A stretch of DNA of 64,000 bases from Methanomicrobiales archaeon HGW-Methanomicrobiales-3 (GCA_002839605.1 PGYK01000009.1:61418-125417), one strand, 5' to 3'. Counted from the first letter of the stretch, positions 29,165 through 38,294 are shown. Numbers and translations are program-made. Notes: a model not told the origin generated them from the letters alone.

Positions 29165-30366
29165 TGAACTCCCCCATCGGGTGAATCCTGAACCTGATTT
29201 TCAGGGGATTCAAATTGCAGGACCGGTATACAGATCCCGCTCTCCTTGCAATACGCATCAACCCGTTCCCCGATGCGGCGGACCATGCTTTCTGTTGTCA
29301 GGATAAGTGAGTTCTCCCCAAGAAGGGCCTTAAGAATGCATTTATCGATCACCCCGTAGGTGAAATCAAGCCGGATCTGTTGGGATTCTGCCCGCTGTTT
29401 TGCACGCGTGCCCATCGCGCCTACAGATGCCACGCGATTTATTGCCAGCCAGCCGGACAATTGTTCTTGTGTTCCCCGATCAACATTGCAGACGGTAATT
29501 GTTCCCAGCGGTTTTTGCAGCGGTGCCTTTTTCAGGATCGTCTCAATGCACTGCATCATGTCAAGGACCGTGCGGGGTTTTCTTCCTCCCAGGAAATACC
29601 CTCTCTTCCGGAGTTCACTGTGCAATTCGAGCAGGGTGGGGAGAGAGAGGTGTGCCTGGCGGACAGATTCGGTGTTGCCAAAAGCAATCTCCGGAATATC
29701 TTCCTGCAGGATCTTCCCGCCAAGCATCAGGATCGCGCGATCAGCCCACGGGTATGCAAGTTCAACATCATGGGTGGAGATGATGATGGTCTTGCCCTCG
29801 TGGTTCAGTTCATCGAGTAACTCCATGATATCCTCGGATCCTGAAGGATCGAGGCCGCTGGTTGGTTCATCAAAAACCAGCACATCAGGGTCCATGGCAA
29901 GAACCCCGGCAATTGCGACCCTCTTCTTCTCCCCGCCCGAGAGCTGGTGCGGGGGCCGGCGCTCGAACCCTTCAAGCCCGGTATGGCGGAGTGCGTGAGT
30001 TACTGCATCCTGAACTTCAGCCTCGTTATAACCGAGGTTGGTTGGCCCGAACGCCACATCCTGGAAAACGGTCGGTGCAATGATCTGGCGATCAGGATTC
30101 TGGAGCACAAATCCTACCCTTTTTCGGAGGATGCGGAGTGATGCGGCATCATAACAGACGGGTTCATTGTCAAAGAGGAGGATCCCCGAATCCGGCCGGA
30201 TCATTCCGTTGAACATGGTCAGGAGCGTGGATTTCCCGGCGCCGTTAGGCCCGACAAGGGCAATTTTCTCCTTTTTCCGGATATGAAAACTGATGCCGCT
30301 GATGGCCTCCATTCCCCGCGGGTAGCGATAGCGGATATCCCGGGCTTCAAGGATGATACTGCTCAT
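29161..30366 (-). CDS. cbiO: Cobalt/nickel ECF transporter ATPase CbiO with extra C-terminal domain
   Basis: 401 residues. The first 280 form a standard ECF ATPase: Walker A GPNGAGKST, Q-loop LQNPDRQI, signature LSGGEKKR, Walker B VLVFDEPTSGLD and switch His in STHDVE. About 120 further residues follow (from GTITVCNVDRGTQ, through AMGTRAKQRAES and RLDFTYGVIDKCILKALLGENSLILT, to VRRIGERVDAYCK). They are not part of an ABC cassette and I do not recognise them as a named domain. It powers CbiMNQ-mediated Co(II) or Ni(II) import and lies 10 bases after cbiQ. Confidence 0.93.
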   Translation of the reverse strand: MSSIILEARDIRYRYPRGMEAISGISFHIRKKEKIALVGPNGAGKSTLLTMFNGMIRPDSGILLFDNEPVCYDAASLRILRKRVGFVLQNPDRQIIAPTVFQDVAFGPTNLGYNEAEVQDAVTHALRHTGLEGFERRPPHQLSGGEKKRVAIAGVLAMDPDVLVFDEPTSGLDPSGSEDIMELLDELNHEGKTIIISTHDVELAYPWADRAILMLGGKILQEDIPEIAFGNTESVRQAHLSLPTLLELHSELRKRGYFLGGRKPRTVLDMMQCIETILKKAPLQKPLGTITVCNVDRGTQEQLSGWLAINRVASVGAMGTRAKQRAESQQIRLDFTYGVIDKCILKALLGENSLILTTESMVRRIGERVDAYCKESGICIPVLQFESPENQVQDSPDGGVQ

Positions 30367-30376
30367 GGTTGTTTTC

Positions 30377-31165
30377 CTAAATGATGGTGATAGTTCCGGC
30401 TGCTATTACAACCAGGGTAGAGAGCGAAAGAAATGCTGCGACAACAAGACAGGGGAACCGTTCTATGGGACGGTTCTCACCAAGAATGGCAAATTTTCCG
30501 GCATAACACCGGGCATCCATTGCCCGAACCAGATCGTCTCCGGCATCCCAGCTTGCAATGAACGCGGCACCACAGAGCGTTGCAAAGGAGTAAATGGATT
30601 CCCGGTACGTGGAATATCCGAGGCGCATTACCTGGGCGCGATAGATCTGGATTACCTGATCAAGGAGGATGAAGATTGTCCGGTAGATGATCATCATCAG
30701 GTCGATGACCGCATCAGGTACCCGGCACTGGCGAAAGACCACAAAAATATCCGTCATTGGCGTGGTAAGAGCAATGAAACACATAGCCGACATCCCGCCG
30801 ATAACCCGGCAGAAGACGTACACGCCCTGGTTAATACTCTCGCGGGTTATCGAGAGCGTGAACCCGGGCGCAGGATCCCAGTACCAGAAAATTTCCTCTC
30901 CCCCGTAAATGAGAATGATGCCCGCAACACTCATTACTGCAAATGAGAGGGGGAGGATGAAGAGTTCTGCATAGGTTCTGGCATCAACCCGTGCAAGAAA
31001 GAGTATTGATCCAGTCAGGATGACCGCGATACAGAGTGGTGGGATAAAACTGGAGGAGAGGAGGCACAGGATGATTGCCCCCAGTCCGGCCGTGAGTTTG
31101 AGGTACGTATTCACCTCGCGGAGCGCGTTCTTCTGGGCAATATCCTCCAGAAGTTCCTCAAACAT
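30377..31165 (-). CDS. cbiQ: Cobalt/nickel ECF transporter transmembrane protein CbiQ
   Basis: About 262 residues from the ATG at 31165 (MFEELLEDIAQKNALREVN), which has an AAAGGT-like site just upstream; an in-frame ATG at 31189 would add 8 residues. Four to six hydrophobic helices are visible. The coupling helix region contains the VMRLGYSTYRESIYSFATL and DAGDDLVRAMDARCYAGKF motifs, typical of the EcfT Ala-Arg-Gly-type signature. It is the scaffold joining CbiO to CbiM/CbiN. Confidence 0.92.
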   Translation of the reverse strand: MFEELLEDIAQKNALREVNTYLKLTAGLGAIILCLLSSSFIPPLCIAVILTGSILFLARVDARTYAELFILPLSFAVMSVAGIILIYGGEEIFWYWDPAPGFTLSITRESINQGVYVFCRVIGGMSAMCFIALTTPMTDIFVVFRQCRVPDAVIDLMMIIYRTIFILLDQVIQIYRAQVMRLGYSTYRESIYSFATLCGAAFIASWDAGDDLVRAMDARCYAGKFAILGENRPIERFPCLVVAAFLSLSTLVVIAAGTITII

Positions 31166-31192
31166 ACTGGTACCTTTTATCCTTCCCATCGA

Positions 31193-31495
31193 TTATGCTT
31201 TCTTCTTCTGCCCCATCCAGTACCCAAACACCCCGCCAACCAAAATCCCACCGACAGCAGCCTGCAGGGCAAACAGGCAGGATTCGATCTCTCCGCTGGG
31301 GGGTGCCCATTGAGGGATAAGCGGTAAAATTTCGTCTTCAGAAGTACCGCTCAGTTCAGCAACGAGCCCGGATCCAACCGTGTCTGATCCGGCAAATTCC
31401 GCATCACCCATAGTCGAACTCGTGTACAGGAACAGTGCACAAAATACCACGATGGCAATGATGGTAAGGACTTCAAGCGTATACCTGAACTGCAT
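31193..31495 (-). CDS. cbiN: Cobalt transport protein CbiN
   Basis: 100 residues: an N-terminal membrane helix (LTIIAIVVFCALFLYTS), an extracellular segment with FAGSDTVGSGLVAE, a family-typical loop, and a C-terminal membrane helix (ALQAAVGGILVGGVFGYWMG) ending in a basic tail. CbiN is the small auxiliary subunit specific to cobalt systems; nickel systems usually use NikN or NikL. This favours cobalt as the substrate. Its ATG overlaps the cbiM stop. Confidence 0.92.
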   Translation of the reverse strand: MQFRYTLEVLTIIAIVVFCALFLYTSSTMGDAEFAGSDTVGSGLVAELSGTSEDEILPLIPQWAPPSGEIESCLFALQAAVGGILVGGVFGYWMGQKKKA

Positions 31496-32187
31496 CAGAG
31501 ATCACTCCGTGCAGCATTGATCTTTTCTTCAGAAAAAATCCTGAGCCGGATCAGGATATCGGGCTTGAGTGTAATGATATACTTGAAGACAAGGGCGAGA
31601 ACAACTCCCTCAACGATTGCCAGCGGGATCTGGGTTATCGCAAATATTCCCATGAAAAGGACAAACGAACTGATAATCCCCCCGGTCTCGGCCGGGTATG
31701 CAAGCGCGAGTTCGAGCGACGTGGTAACGTACGTGAACATATCGGCAAGTGCCGTTGCGAGGAATACGGTCAGGTACATATTCACCGATGTGTCGCGAAG
31801 GAGCCGGTACACGGTATAACCGGCAAGCGGCCCGACAATCCCCATGGATACAATATTTGCCCCGAGAACGGAGAGACCCCCGTGAGCGAGAAAGAGGCTC
31901 TGGAACAGCAATACAATTGCGCAGATAACGCTGGTAATCCATGGCCCGAATGAGATAGCAGAGAGCCCGGTGCCGGTCGGATGCGAACAACTCCCGGTTA
32001 CGGAAGGCAGTTTCAAAGACGAGAGGATGAAAATGAATCCTCCGGTCACCCCTAAAAGCGGGAGTGCCTCGCGATCAGCAGCCAGGACTTTTTTCAGCTG
32101 GTAAAAACCATAAATCAGGCAGGGCAGAGCAATGATCCACCAGACCAGACACCATTGCCAAGGCAGGAATCCTTCCATAATGTGCAT
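31495..32187 (-). CDS. cbiM: Cobalt ECF transporter substrate-specific subunit CbiM
   Basis: 230 residues from the ATG at 32187. The mature protein must begin MHIMEGFLP, because His2 of CbiM/NikM is a metal ligand; a GGTGA site lies 5 bases upstream. An in-frame ATG 6 codons earlier (32205) is therefore rejected. About six hydrophobic helices follow, with further conserved His residues in TGSCSHPTGTGLSAISFGP and LFLAHGGLSVLGANI. It binds the metal ion at the outer face. It is the first gene of cbiM-N-Q-O-cfbB. Confidence 0.94.
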   Translation of the reverse strand: MHIMEGFLPWQWCLVWWIIALPCLIYGFYQLKKVLAADREALPLLGVTGGFIFILSSLKLPSVTGSCSHPTGTGLSAISFGPWITSVICAIVLLFQSLFLAHGGLSVLGANIVSMGIVGPLAGYTVYRLLRDTSVNMYLTVFLATALADMFTYVTTSLELALAYPAETGGIISSFVLFMGIFAITQIPLAIVEGVVLALVFKYIITLKPDILIRLRIFSEEKINAARSDL

Positions 32188-32224
32188 GTTATCACCTGAA
32201 ATCATTTAACGAAATAAAATTTGT

Positions 32225-32260
32225 TTTAACGCCACTGGTGTTGATTAAACACGTTTAGCA
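32225..32260 (-). promoter_or_regulatory. Candidate operator/promoter of the cbiM operon
   Basis: Upstream of cbiM lies TAAAC-AC-GTTTA (32246-32257), a perfect 5-base inverted repeat. An imperfect one (AACGCC...GGTGTT, 32228-32242) sits next to it, in the stretch where the TATA element is expected. Metal-responsive repression (NikR-like) is plausible but is inferred only from position. Confidence 0.3.
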
Positions 32261-32309
32261 GGGTGCTATTAATACTTACCGAAAACCTGCAGGACGCCGG
32301 AAAAAATGA

Positions 32310-34625
32310 TCAGGGAACCGTTTCCCTTCGTTTGTCCAGCCATTCAGATAACTGGCCGACAAGGGAAAGGACCGCGGGCATGACAAATATTGCCCCCATT
32401 AATGAGAACCCGACAGCGATTAAGGTCGAGATACCAAAATTGCTGATGATTGGAAACGTCGCAAGGCAGAGCGCGGAGAAACCAAAGAATGTCGCAAGAC
32501 CTGATACCGTGATTGCAGTACCGATCTTCTGGACACTTTCCTGAATAGCAAGGATGGGATCATGCAACCGCTCCTCTTCCTCGGCATAGCGTTCCATAAC
32601 AAGAATGGTGTATTCAGCTGCAACCCCGATCGTCATCGATCCCAGGGTTGCCGTGAGCGGGTTGTAGGTGAGACCGATCATATACATCATGACCGCGTTC
32701 CAGCCTACAACAAAGATGATGGGGATGATTGGAGAGACTGCGTGGAGATGGCGGTAAACCAGGATTAAGAATGCAAAGACAAAGATGAAACCGAGGATTG
32801 TCATGACATCCTTTGATTCCGACATCGCCCCAAGGAGGCTCGTGAATAATTCAAAGTCCCCGGCGGGTTGAACCGAGAACCCGACCGGGGGTTCAAAGAA
32901 CTCAATATCCTTGACGATCTGCTCCTTTAACCCATTTTCACGATCCATCGGGATACTGATGGTACTGAACCGGATGAGCCCGCACATGGGATCACTCAAG
33001 ACGCTATCCTTGGTAGATTGTGGGATCGTGTCAAGGATAGCATCAATTTCTGCCTGCGTCTCCGGCATCAGACCATTGTTGTGTTCAAGGATGGATGTGG
33101 CAATGCTGGTCGACCCGGTGATCTCTGCATGCCGCGACTGCTCATATTCCTGGAAATGTATCATCCATAGCAGGGTGTCTCGGTCGGTGACACGGGATCC
33201 CTGGATCATGAGGTCAGAGGTTCCCGTTGCACCGATGACACGGGTTACCTTGTCGATATTAATTTTTGCCGGCATATCGGAAGGGACAAAAGCGTTCTCG
33301 CTCGATTCAACCGGAATTGTCGGATCGATCTGGAACCCGATCAAAGCAATCAGACCGGCAAAAAGCAGGACCGGGATCGGGTTTTTTGCAATCCTGACTG
33401 AGGTGTCGGTTAAGAACTGTCCATAAGAGAACGTGCTCTTTTTTCTGCCGCGGGCATTCGGACGTTTTTCCGTGCCTGGAATTATCGAGTCGCACGCATC
33501 GGTTCCCACCGCATAACATTGCCCGGTCTGGGTTTTTGGCTGGTAATTCAGGAGGAGTGCGAGCGTTGGCATCCCGATGCAGGAGAACCAGAAACAGGTG
33601 TTGATACCAATAATCGAAACAATCCCGAATGAACGGATCATCGGGACGGTCGAGACCTGCATCGCGACAAAACCCATGGTGGTAGCAAGCATTGCGTACA
33701 TGACCGCCGGGCCGGTACGGGTCACCGTCACAAAGACCGCGTCATCCAGTGAGCCTTTCCTTGCTTCTTCGTCAAAACGGGCATGGAACTGGATTGCATA
33801 GTCGATTCCAAGACCAATGAGTACCGGAAATGCCCCGATAACGGCCATGTTCAGGCTGATCCCGAAAATACCCATCAGGCCAAGCGAGGAGACAAGCCCG
33901 AGCGCGACCAGGAGGACAGGCATGAACCGGTGCCGGACATAGGAGAACAGGATGCCCATCGTGATGATCATCAGGATCAGAGCACCCCCGATAAGGATCG
34001 CCATATTACTCGATAGTCCGTCACCCATCTGCTGGGAAAATGCCGGAGATCCCGATATTTCGATGCTTACACCGGGGGGTGCGTCCAGTGCCTGGATCGT
34101 GGTATCGATATTGCCCAGCAGGGAAGCCTGGACATCCTGGGACAGACCTTTGGTGAGTTTGATCTGCACGAGAGTGAGGACATTTGAGGGATACAGCAGG
34201 TCCCGGGTACTCTTCGGGAGTGAATTGACAATGCGTTCTGTATCAGCCCGCGATGCAGGAAGGGTGCCCCCATTGTAGAGTTTGAGAACATCCGTGATGC
34301 TCTGGACACTCTCGATATTCTGCTGCTGCCGCAAATCCGTTTCAAGGGTATCGATGTAGGCAAGGATTTCCGGGCTTAGCGGATCGCCGGCTTCAATAAT
34401 CAGGATGATGGTATCTGAACGGAACTCCGTGTTGTATTTGTTCTGGAGTGCCCCGGCAGGAGTGTTTTTGTCAACATATGTCTCCCACCCGGTCTGCATA
34501 TTCAGCAGGGTTATTCCATAGAACCCGATACAGAATACAGCTATAATTAAGGCGGCAACAAGCCTGGGTCGTTTGATAATGGTATTTGCAATGCCTTCAA
34601 AGAGTCTGCTGATCACGCTTGTCAC
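32310..34625 (-). CDS. RND-superfamily (MmpL/HAE3-type) exporter
   Basis: 771 residues. The duplicated RND plan is evident: one N-terminal helix, a large extracellular loop (residues about 45-205), a five-helix bundle with GLGIDYAIQFHARFDEE, a single helix (NPIPVLLFAGLIALIGFQI) starting the second half, another loop, and the final bundle with TIGVAAEYTILVMERYAEEEE. These GxxxDY-like helix-4 motifs mark proton- or sodium-driven HAE3/MmpL lipid and hydrophobic-compound transporters. The gene lies 85 bases downstream of a secreted COG1361-like protein on the same strand, a pairing seen in other methanogens. The cargo is unknown. Confidence 0.88.
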   Translation of the reverse strand: MTSVISRLFEGIANTIIKRPRLVAALIIAVFCIGFYGITLLNMQTGWETYVDKNTPAGALQNKYNTEFRSDTIILIIEAGDPLSPEILAYIDTLETDLRQQQNIESVQSITDVLKLYNGGTLPASRADTERIVNSLPKSTRDLLYPSNVLTLVQIKLTKGLSQDVQASLLGNIDTTIQALDAPPGVSIEISGSPAFSQQMGDGLSSNMAILIGGALILMIITMGILFSYVRHRFMPVLLVALGLVSSLGLMGIFGISLNMAVIGAFPVLIGLGIDYAIQFHARFDEEARKGSLDDAVFVTVTRTGPAVMYAMLATTMGFVAMQVSTVPMIRSFGIVSIIGINTCFWFSCIGMPTLALLLNYQPKTQTGQCYAVGTDACDSIIPGTEKRPNARGRKKSTFSYGQFLTDTSVRIAKNPIPVLLFAGLIALIGFQIDPTIPVESSENAFVPSDMPAKINIDKVTRVIGATGTSDLMIQGSRVTDRDTLLWMIHFQEYEQSRHAEITGSTSIATSILEHNNGLMPETQAEIDAILDTIPQSTKDSVLSDPMCGLIRFSTISIPMDRENGLKEQIVKDIEFFEPPVGFSVQPAGDFELFTSLLGAMSESKDVMTILGFIFVFAFLILVYRHLHAVSPIIPIIFVVGWNAVMMYMIGLTYNPLTATLGSMTIGVAAEYTILVMERYAEEEERLHDPILAIQESVQKIGTAITVSGLATFFGFSALCLATFPIISNFGISTLIAVGFSLMGAIFVMPAVLSLVGQLSEWLDKRRETVP

Positions 34626-34710
34626 CGAATCCTATTGAGATGTTCAAAGGTGAGTTTTTCATTGGAATTATCTGTCTTGCCAGCGGTTTTGGGAATAAAT
34701 AAAAAACGGT

Positions 34711-36000
34711 TTATTTTTTCCGGTAATGATAGATGGCATATGCAATGCCGATGAGACCCGCAACAATGATGGAGAGGTAAATGGGATTTGAAAGAACTGC
34801 TGTTATTCCTTCGGTTGCAACAACGTTGACCGGGACTTTCATGGTGTCTGAAATATAGGTATTGTCCAGTGCATCGCGATACCGGATTTCTGAATCCAGG
34901 CCATATTCCTTGATGGTGGCAGAACGATCCACCGTCACAACAAAATTCGCTGTTGCGGACTGGCCGGGTTCGAGATCGCCAAAGTATGCAATATCATCAT
35001 TACTGGAGAAGGGGTCAACGGCGCTGATGCGGGCCTGTGCACTGTACACCGGAGTATCCCCGGTATTTTTGTACACAACCGTCATCGTCTTCTTATTGCC
35101 GGGATGCATTACCGGGGGTTCGGAGGTTATCGCAAACGCCACTTTCCCCCCGACCGGGACGCCAATGGTATCGGACTTTGAGGTGACAAAATCGCCTTCC
35201 GAATTCTGGTATTCGACCGCAACATCCACAGGATACGTCTGGCTTTCTGCAGTTTTTGAGACAGCAACCTTATACCGGCATTCAGCAACAGTCCCGGGCG
35301 GGAAATCCCCGATATATACGCTGCTGTCCGTTGGAACGATCGGGCTGTTGCCACTCTGGGTAATTTTTACAATAGCTTTTGTACCGGTCTCTGAACCGGT
35401 ATTTTTAATCTTCATGTTCAGGTATCCTTCGGTTCCGACATTCAGGTGTTCCGGAGTAGATGAGATTACGTCAATGGAAACATCAGGTTTGATCCGGACC
35501 GGAAGGGAGATGCTCATATCTTTTGTTTTGTACGTATACGCGATGGTATCAACTCCATATTGTTCCGCTGCATAGAGGTAGGTGTAGTTGAGGCCAACCG
35601 GGAGCGAGTACGTTCCGGCAGGGGCATCGGATCGCACCTTTACCAGAAATGATGCACTGGCACTGCTGGCACCACTGAGATCACCGAGCATCTGGGGATC
35701 GGATTTAACGGTCAGCGGGACCGTGCCCGGCTGGAGTGATACCGTTAAGAATTTTGCCGTATTCGGTTGATCGTCCCGGTCGACAATACCGGATTGGATG
35801 AATTTAAACTCATTGAGGCCCGTGTTCTGGATGACAACAACAAGCGTAGTCTCATCACCCGGGCTCAGCTCGTTGCTCCCTGAGATATATGCAGACAGTT
35901 CCGGGCTTCCTGCCATGTATTTGGTTCCCGCGAATGCAGGGCAGATCAGGAATAAGCAAAGCACAGACAGCAGCAGAATTTTCTTTCCATTTATCGTCAT
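34711..36000 (-). CDS. Secreted COG1361-type (CARDB/S-layer-like) protein with C-terminal anchor
   Basis: 429 residues from the ATG at 36000, which opens a clear signal peptide (MTINGKKILLLSVLCLFLICPAFAG). Repeated immunoglobulin-like segments follow, each with the motif NTG (LVVVIQNTGLNEF, MKIKNTGSETGTKA, TVVYKNTGDTPVYSA). A C-terminal membrane helix (LSIIVAGLIGIAYAIYHYRKK) anchors it. COG1361 proteins are extracellular adaptors often encoded next to RND exporters, so it likely works as the outer partner of the downstream transporter. The upstream in-frame ATG at 36066 would precede the signal peptide by 22 residues and is rejected. Confidence 0.82.
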   Translation of the reverse strand: MTINGKKILLLSVLCLFLICPAFAGTKYMAGSPELSAYISGSNELSPGDETTLVVVIQNTGLNEFKFIQSGIVDRDDQPNTAKFLTVSLQPGTVPLTVKSDPQMLGDLSGASSASASFLVKVRSDAPAGTYSLPVGLNYTYLYAAEQYGVDTIAYTYKTKDMSISLPVRIKPDVSIDVISSTPEHLNVGTEGYLNMKIKNTGSETGTKAIVKITQSGNSPIVPTDSSVYIGDFPPGTVAECRYKVAVSKTAESQTYPVDVAVEYQNSEGDFVTSKSDTIGVPVGGKVAFAITSEPPVMHPGNKKTMTVVYKNTGDTPVYSAQARISAVDPFSSNDDIAYFGDLEPGQSATANFVVTVDRSATIKEYGLDSEIRYRDALDNTYISDTMKVPVNVVATEGITAVLSNPIYLSIIVAGLIGIAYAIYHYRKK

Positions 36001-36126
36001 CAATATCGTCCCTGTGATTTTTTTGATATCTTTGTTCCATGAGTTTCCCGGGCATATTTTGAGCATCGGGGCATGGCTTTTGTTTCCTTATAGTATCGGT
36101 GCCAATGTATTTAGCGTTAATTGTTA

Positions 36127-36163
36127 TTTGTTACAATCATTTGTTAACGTTATGTGTAACAAA
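36127..36163. promoter_or_regulatory. 9-bp inverted repeat in divergent promoter region
   Basis: TTTGTTACA (36127-36135) is perfectly inverted as TGTAACAAA (36155-36163), with a 19-base spacer. It lies between the divergent COG1361/RND operon and the HTH-PAS gene and is a good candidate for a dimeric regulator site. Confidence 0.5.
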
Positions 36164-36166
36164 CTT

Positions 36167-36183
36167 ACATAAAAGTTTTATGT
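36167..36183. promoter_or_regulatory. 17-bp near-palindrome overlapping the probable TATA element of the HTH-PAS gene
   Basis: ACATAAAA-G-TTTTATGT has perfect 8-base arms about one central base, located 27-43 bases before the ATG at 36210. With no Shine-Dalgarno site close to that ATG, a leaderless transcript with its TATA box inside this palindrome is likely. A protein bound here would block TBP, suggesting autoregulation. Confidence 0.5.
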
Positions 36184-36209
36184 GATGGGAATGATCTTTT
36201 ATAAGAATA

Positions 36210-37517
36210 ATGGATCAGTTCCGCGATGAGATTCAGACAATTCACGAGATCCTGATAAATGCTGACCAGGGCATGAGCATCACGGATATTGCCCGTGCCA
36301 TGAAGAAGAACAATCACTCGGTTGGCAGGTATCTTGACAACATGCTGATGTCCGGTCAGGTTGAGATGCGAACCTATGGAAAGGCCAAGGTTTACACCTT
36401 GTCAACCCGCATCCCGCTGGATACAATAATGGGATATGCAGAAGATCTCATCTTTGTTCTTGACCGGGATAATCGTGTTGTCCACATAAATCCGCAGGGA
36501 CTGAATTTTTTTAAAAAGAAACGATCTGAGATCATCGGAAAAAATATCCAGTTCCTGGCGTTTTCCGAACCCTGGATTTCAGCATTTTTTGAAAAAATCC
36601 GGACCTCGCTTGCATCCGGAATCCCTGATGAAGAGATACTCTTGTCAGGAAATGAAGAACGGATTTTTCGCAAGAAGATCATTCCAACGGTTTTTGAAGA
36701 CGGGAAGAAGGGAATGACCATTCTTCTAGAGGATATCTCTCTCAAAAAATCGGCTGAAAAAGATCTCGCCGCCAGCGAGGAACGGTTCAGGCTTATGGCA
36801 GAGAATATCCAGGATGGCATCACCATCTGGGAAGAGAAGAAAATTACCTATATGAATAAAAGGGCAGAGGAGATTTTTGGCTATAACAAAAACGAACTTT
36901 CCCTGATGAGTCCTGCGGATCTTGCGGCACCACAGGAACGCGAACGATTGCGGGATGTAATATCCCGTTCGATGGAATGCAAATCCATTCCTTCCGATCT
37001 GACATTCTGGATTGAACGAAAGGACAGGAGCCGGCGGTTTATCCTCAACCGGATTACCTCAGTGAAACATGCAAAAGGTGTGACCTGTTACATCATCACA
37101 ACGGATTTCACAGAATGGAAACAGGCAAATGATGCTCTCGATAACCAGCTGGGTTTCCTGCAGCATATGATCAACACCTATCCAAACCCGCTCTTTTACC
37201 GGGATATGCAGGGCAGGTACCTTGGGTGTAATACTGCATTTTCCAACCTTATCGGAAAAAAGTCAGGGGAGATCACTGGTAAGACGAGTGAAGATGTGCT
37301 CGGGAACGATCAGGCTTTGGCATTTCTTAAGCATGACGAGGATCTCATGAATGGTGGCGATCTTTTTACATACTCATCAGCATTTACCCGCCCCGATGGG
37401 ACACATTGTCAACTAAAAATCCAGAAATCCCGGCTTGTCCTGGCAAATGGCAATACCTCCGGCACGGTTGGACTTGTCCTGGCCATGGAAGATATAACTC
37501 CAGTAAAACCACTTTGA
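36210..37517 (+). CDS. HTH-PAS sensory regulator (wHTH plus three PAS domains)
   Basis: 435 residues. A winged-helix DNA-binding region (about 1-65: IHEILINADQGMSITDIARAMKKNNHSVGRYLDNMLMSG as separate helices with a KAKVYTLS wing) is followed by PAS1 (about 70-190, LIFVLDRDNRVVHINPQG), PAS2 (about 195-310, FRLMAENIQDGITIW, EEIFGYNKNEL) and PAS3 (about 315-430, YPNPLFYRDMQGRYLGCN). No histidine-kinase, GGDEF or methyl-accepting domain is present, so this is a one-component regulator sensing a ligand or redox cue through PAS. It is divergent from the COG1361/RND operon, which it may control. Two inverted repeats lie in the shared promoter region. Confidence 0.85.
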   Translation: MDQFRDEIQTIHEILINADQGMSITDIARAMKKNNHSVGRYLDNMLMSGQVEMRTYGKAKVYTLSTRIPLDTIMGYAEDLIFVLDRDNRVVHINPQGLNFFKKKRSEIIGKNIQFLAFSEPWISAFFEKIRTSLASGIPDEEILLSGNEERIFRKKIIPTVFEDGKKGMTILLEDISLKKSAEKDLAASEERFRLMAENIQDGITIWEEKKITYMNKRAEEIFGYNKNELSLMSPADLAAPQERERLRDVISRSMECKSIPSDLTFWIERKDRSRRFILNRITSVKHAKGVTCYIITTDFTEWKQANDALDNQLGFLQHMINTYPNPLFYRDMQGRYLGCNTAFSNLIGKKSGEITGKTSEDVLGNDQALAFLKHDEDLMNGGDLFTYSSAFTRPDGTHCQLKIQKSRLVLANGNTSGTVGLVLAMEDITPVKPL

Positions 37518-37552
37518 AATATTTAATTAGCTGGAAAACCGAACACTGGTTG

Positions 37553-38263
37553 ATGAAAATTAACCAATTCCGGATTATCTGCATGGTAAGTCTTGTCGCA
37601 CTTCTGGCTGTTTCCGGGTGTGTTGCTCCCCCGGAAGCATCCACGACCGGGCCGGTAGATCTGTATGATCCCAATCAGTTTGCTCAGGTTACTGCCGGGG
37701 GTTCAGACCCGGGATTACTTGCCCAAGCAACACCATTCCAGACAACCGCTGTGCAGACCCAGGGGTATTCTGTTATTGAACCCCCCACCCAGATACCTGA
37801 AGATATGGTCTGCCTGATCTTTTTCTCAGATTATGCCTGGACTTTAGAGAGCAACCGAACAGCAAAAAATTTCAATCTCCTCAATCCACCGATGTACATC
37901 AACTACTCAATTACGGAACCATTCAACGTTACCGGAACGAAAATTGTTACCGAAAAAGGAAAGGAAAAAACGGTAAAATATTCGTATTATAGCCCGTATG
38001 CATTCCTTGAGATTACGGTGAGGGATCCTGTTACCGGCGAGATATTCCAGCAGGACGGTTTCGGAAAGGATTACGGGTCGATGACCAATAAGACAATTCA
38101 GATCACAAAACCCGGCAACCTGTTGATCGAAATCGGCGGGAACAATGTCACGCCATCGGTCGGATTCTGGGTTAAACCCGTTGGCAATATCAACGATCCG
38201 GCAGTGAATGTATCAGCACTGGAATGCAGATCTCAGGATTATGTCAAGCGGTTGCACCAATAA
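37553..38263 (+). CDS. Lipoprotein with a domain shared with the 57.0-kb zinc-ribbon protein
   Basis: 236 residues starting MKINQFRIICMVSLVALLAVSGC. The LAVSGC lipobox marks a lipid-anchored exported protein, and this sets the start at 37553. A Thr/Pro/Gln-rich linker is followed by a beta-rich domain (about 90-225) with PPMYINYSI, VRDPVTGEIFQQDGFGKDYGSMTNK and KPGNLLIEIGG. The same layout (PPLFIKYNL ... GAVVAAKGYGKDYSDMTKS ... NPGNYRIEMSG) occurs in the protein at 57044-57853. Function is unknown. It begins 35 bases after the HTH-PAS gene, so cotranscription is possible. Confidence 0.75.
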   Translation: MKINQFRIICMVSLVALLAVSGCVAPPEASTTGPVDLYDPNQFAQVTAGGSDPGLLAQATPFQTTAVQTQGYSVIEPPTQIPEDMVCLIFFSDYAWTLESNRTAKNFNLLNPPMYINYSITEPFNVTGTKIVTEKGKEKTVKYSYYSPYAFLEITVRDPVTGEIFQQDGFGKDYGSMTNKTIQITKPGNLLIEIGGNNVTPSVGFWVKPVGNINDPAVNVSALECRSQDYVKRLHQ

Positions 38264-38294
38264 TTATTCTCTCCTCTCTTTTGATATAGCGTGA

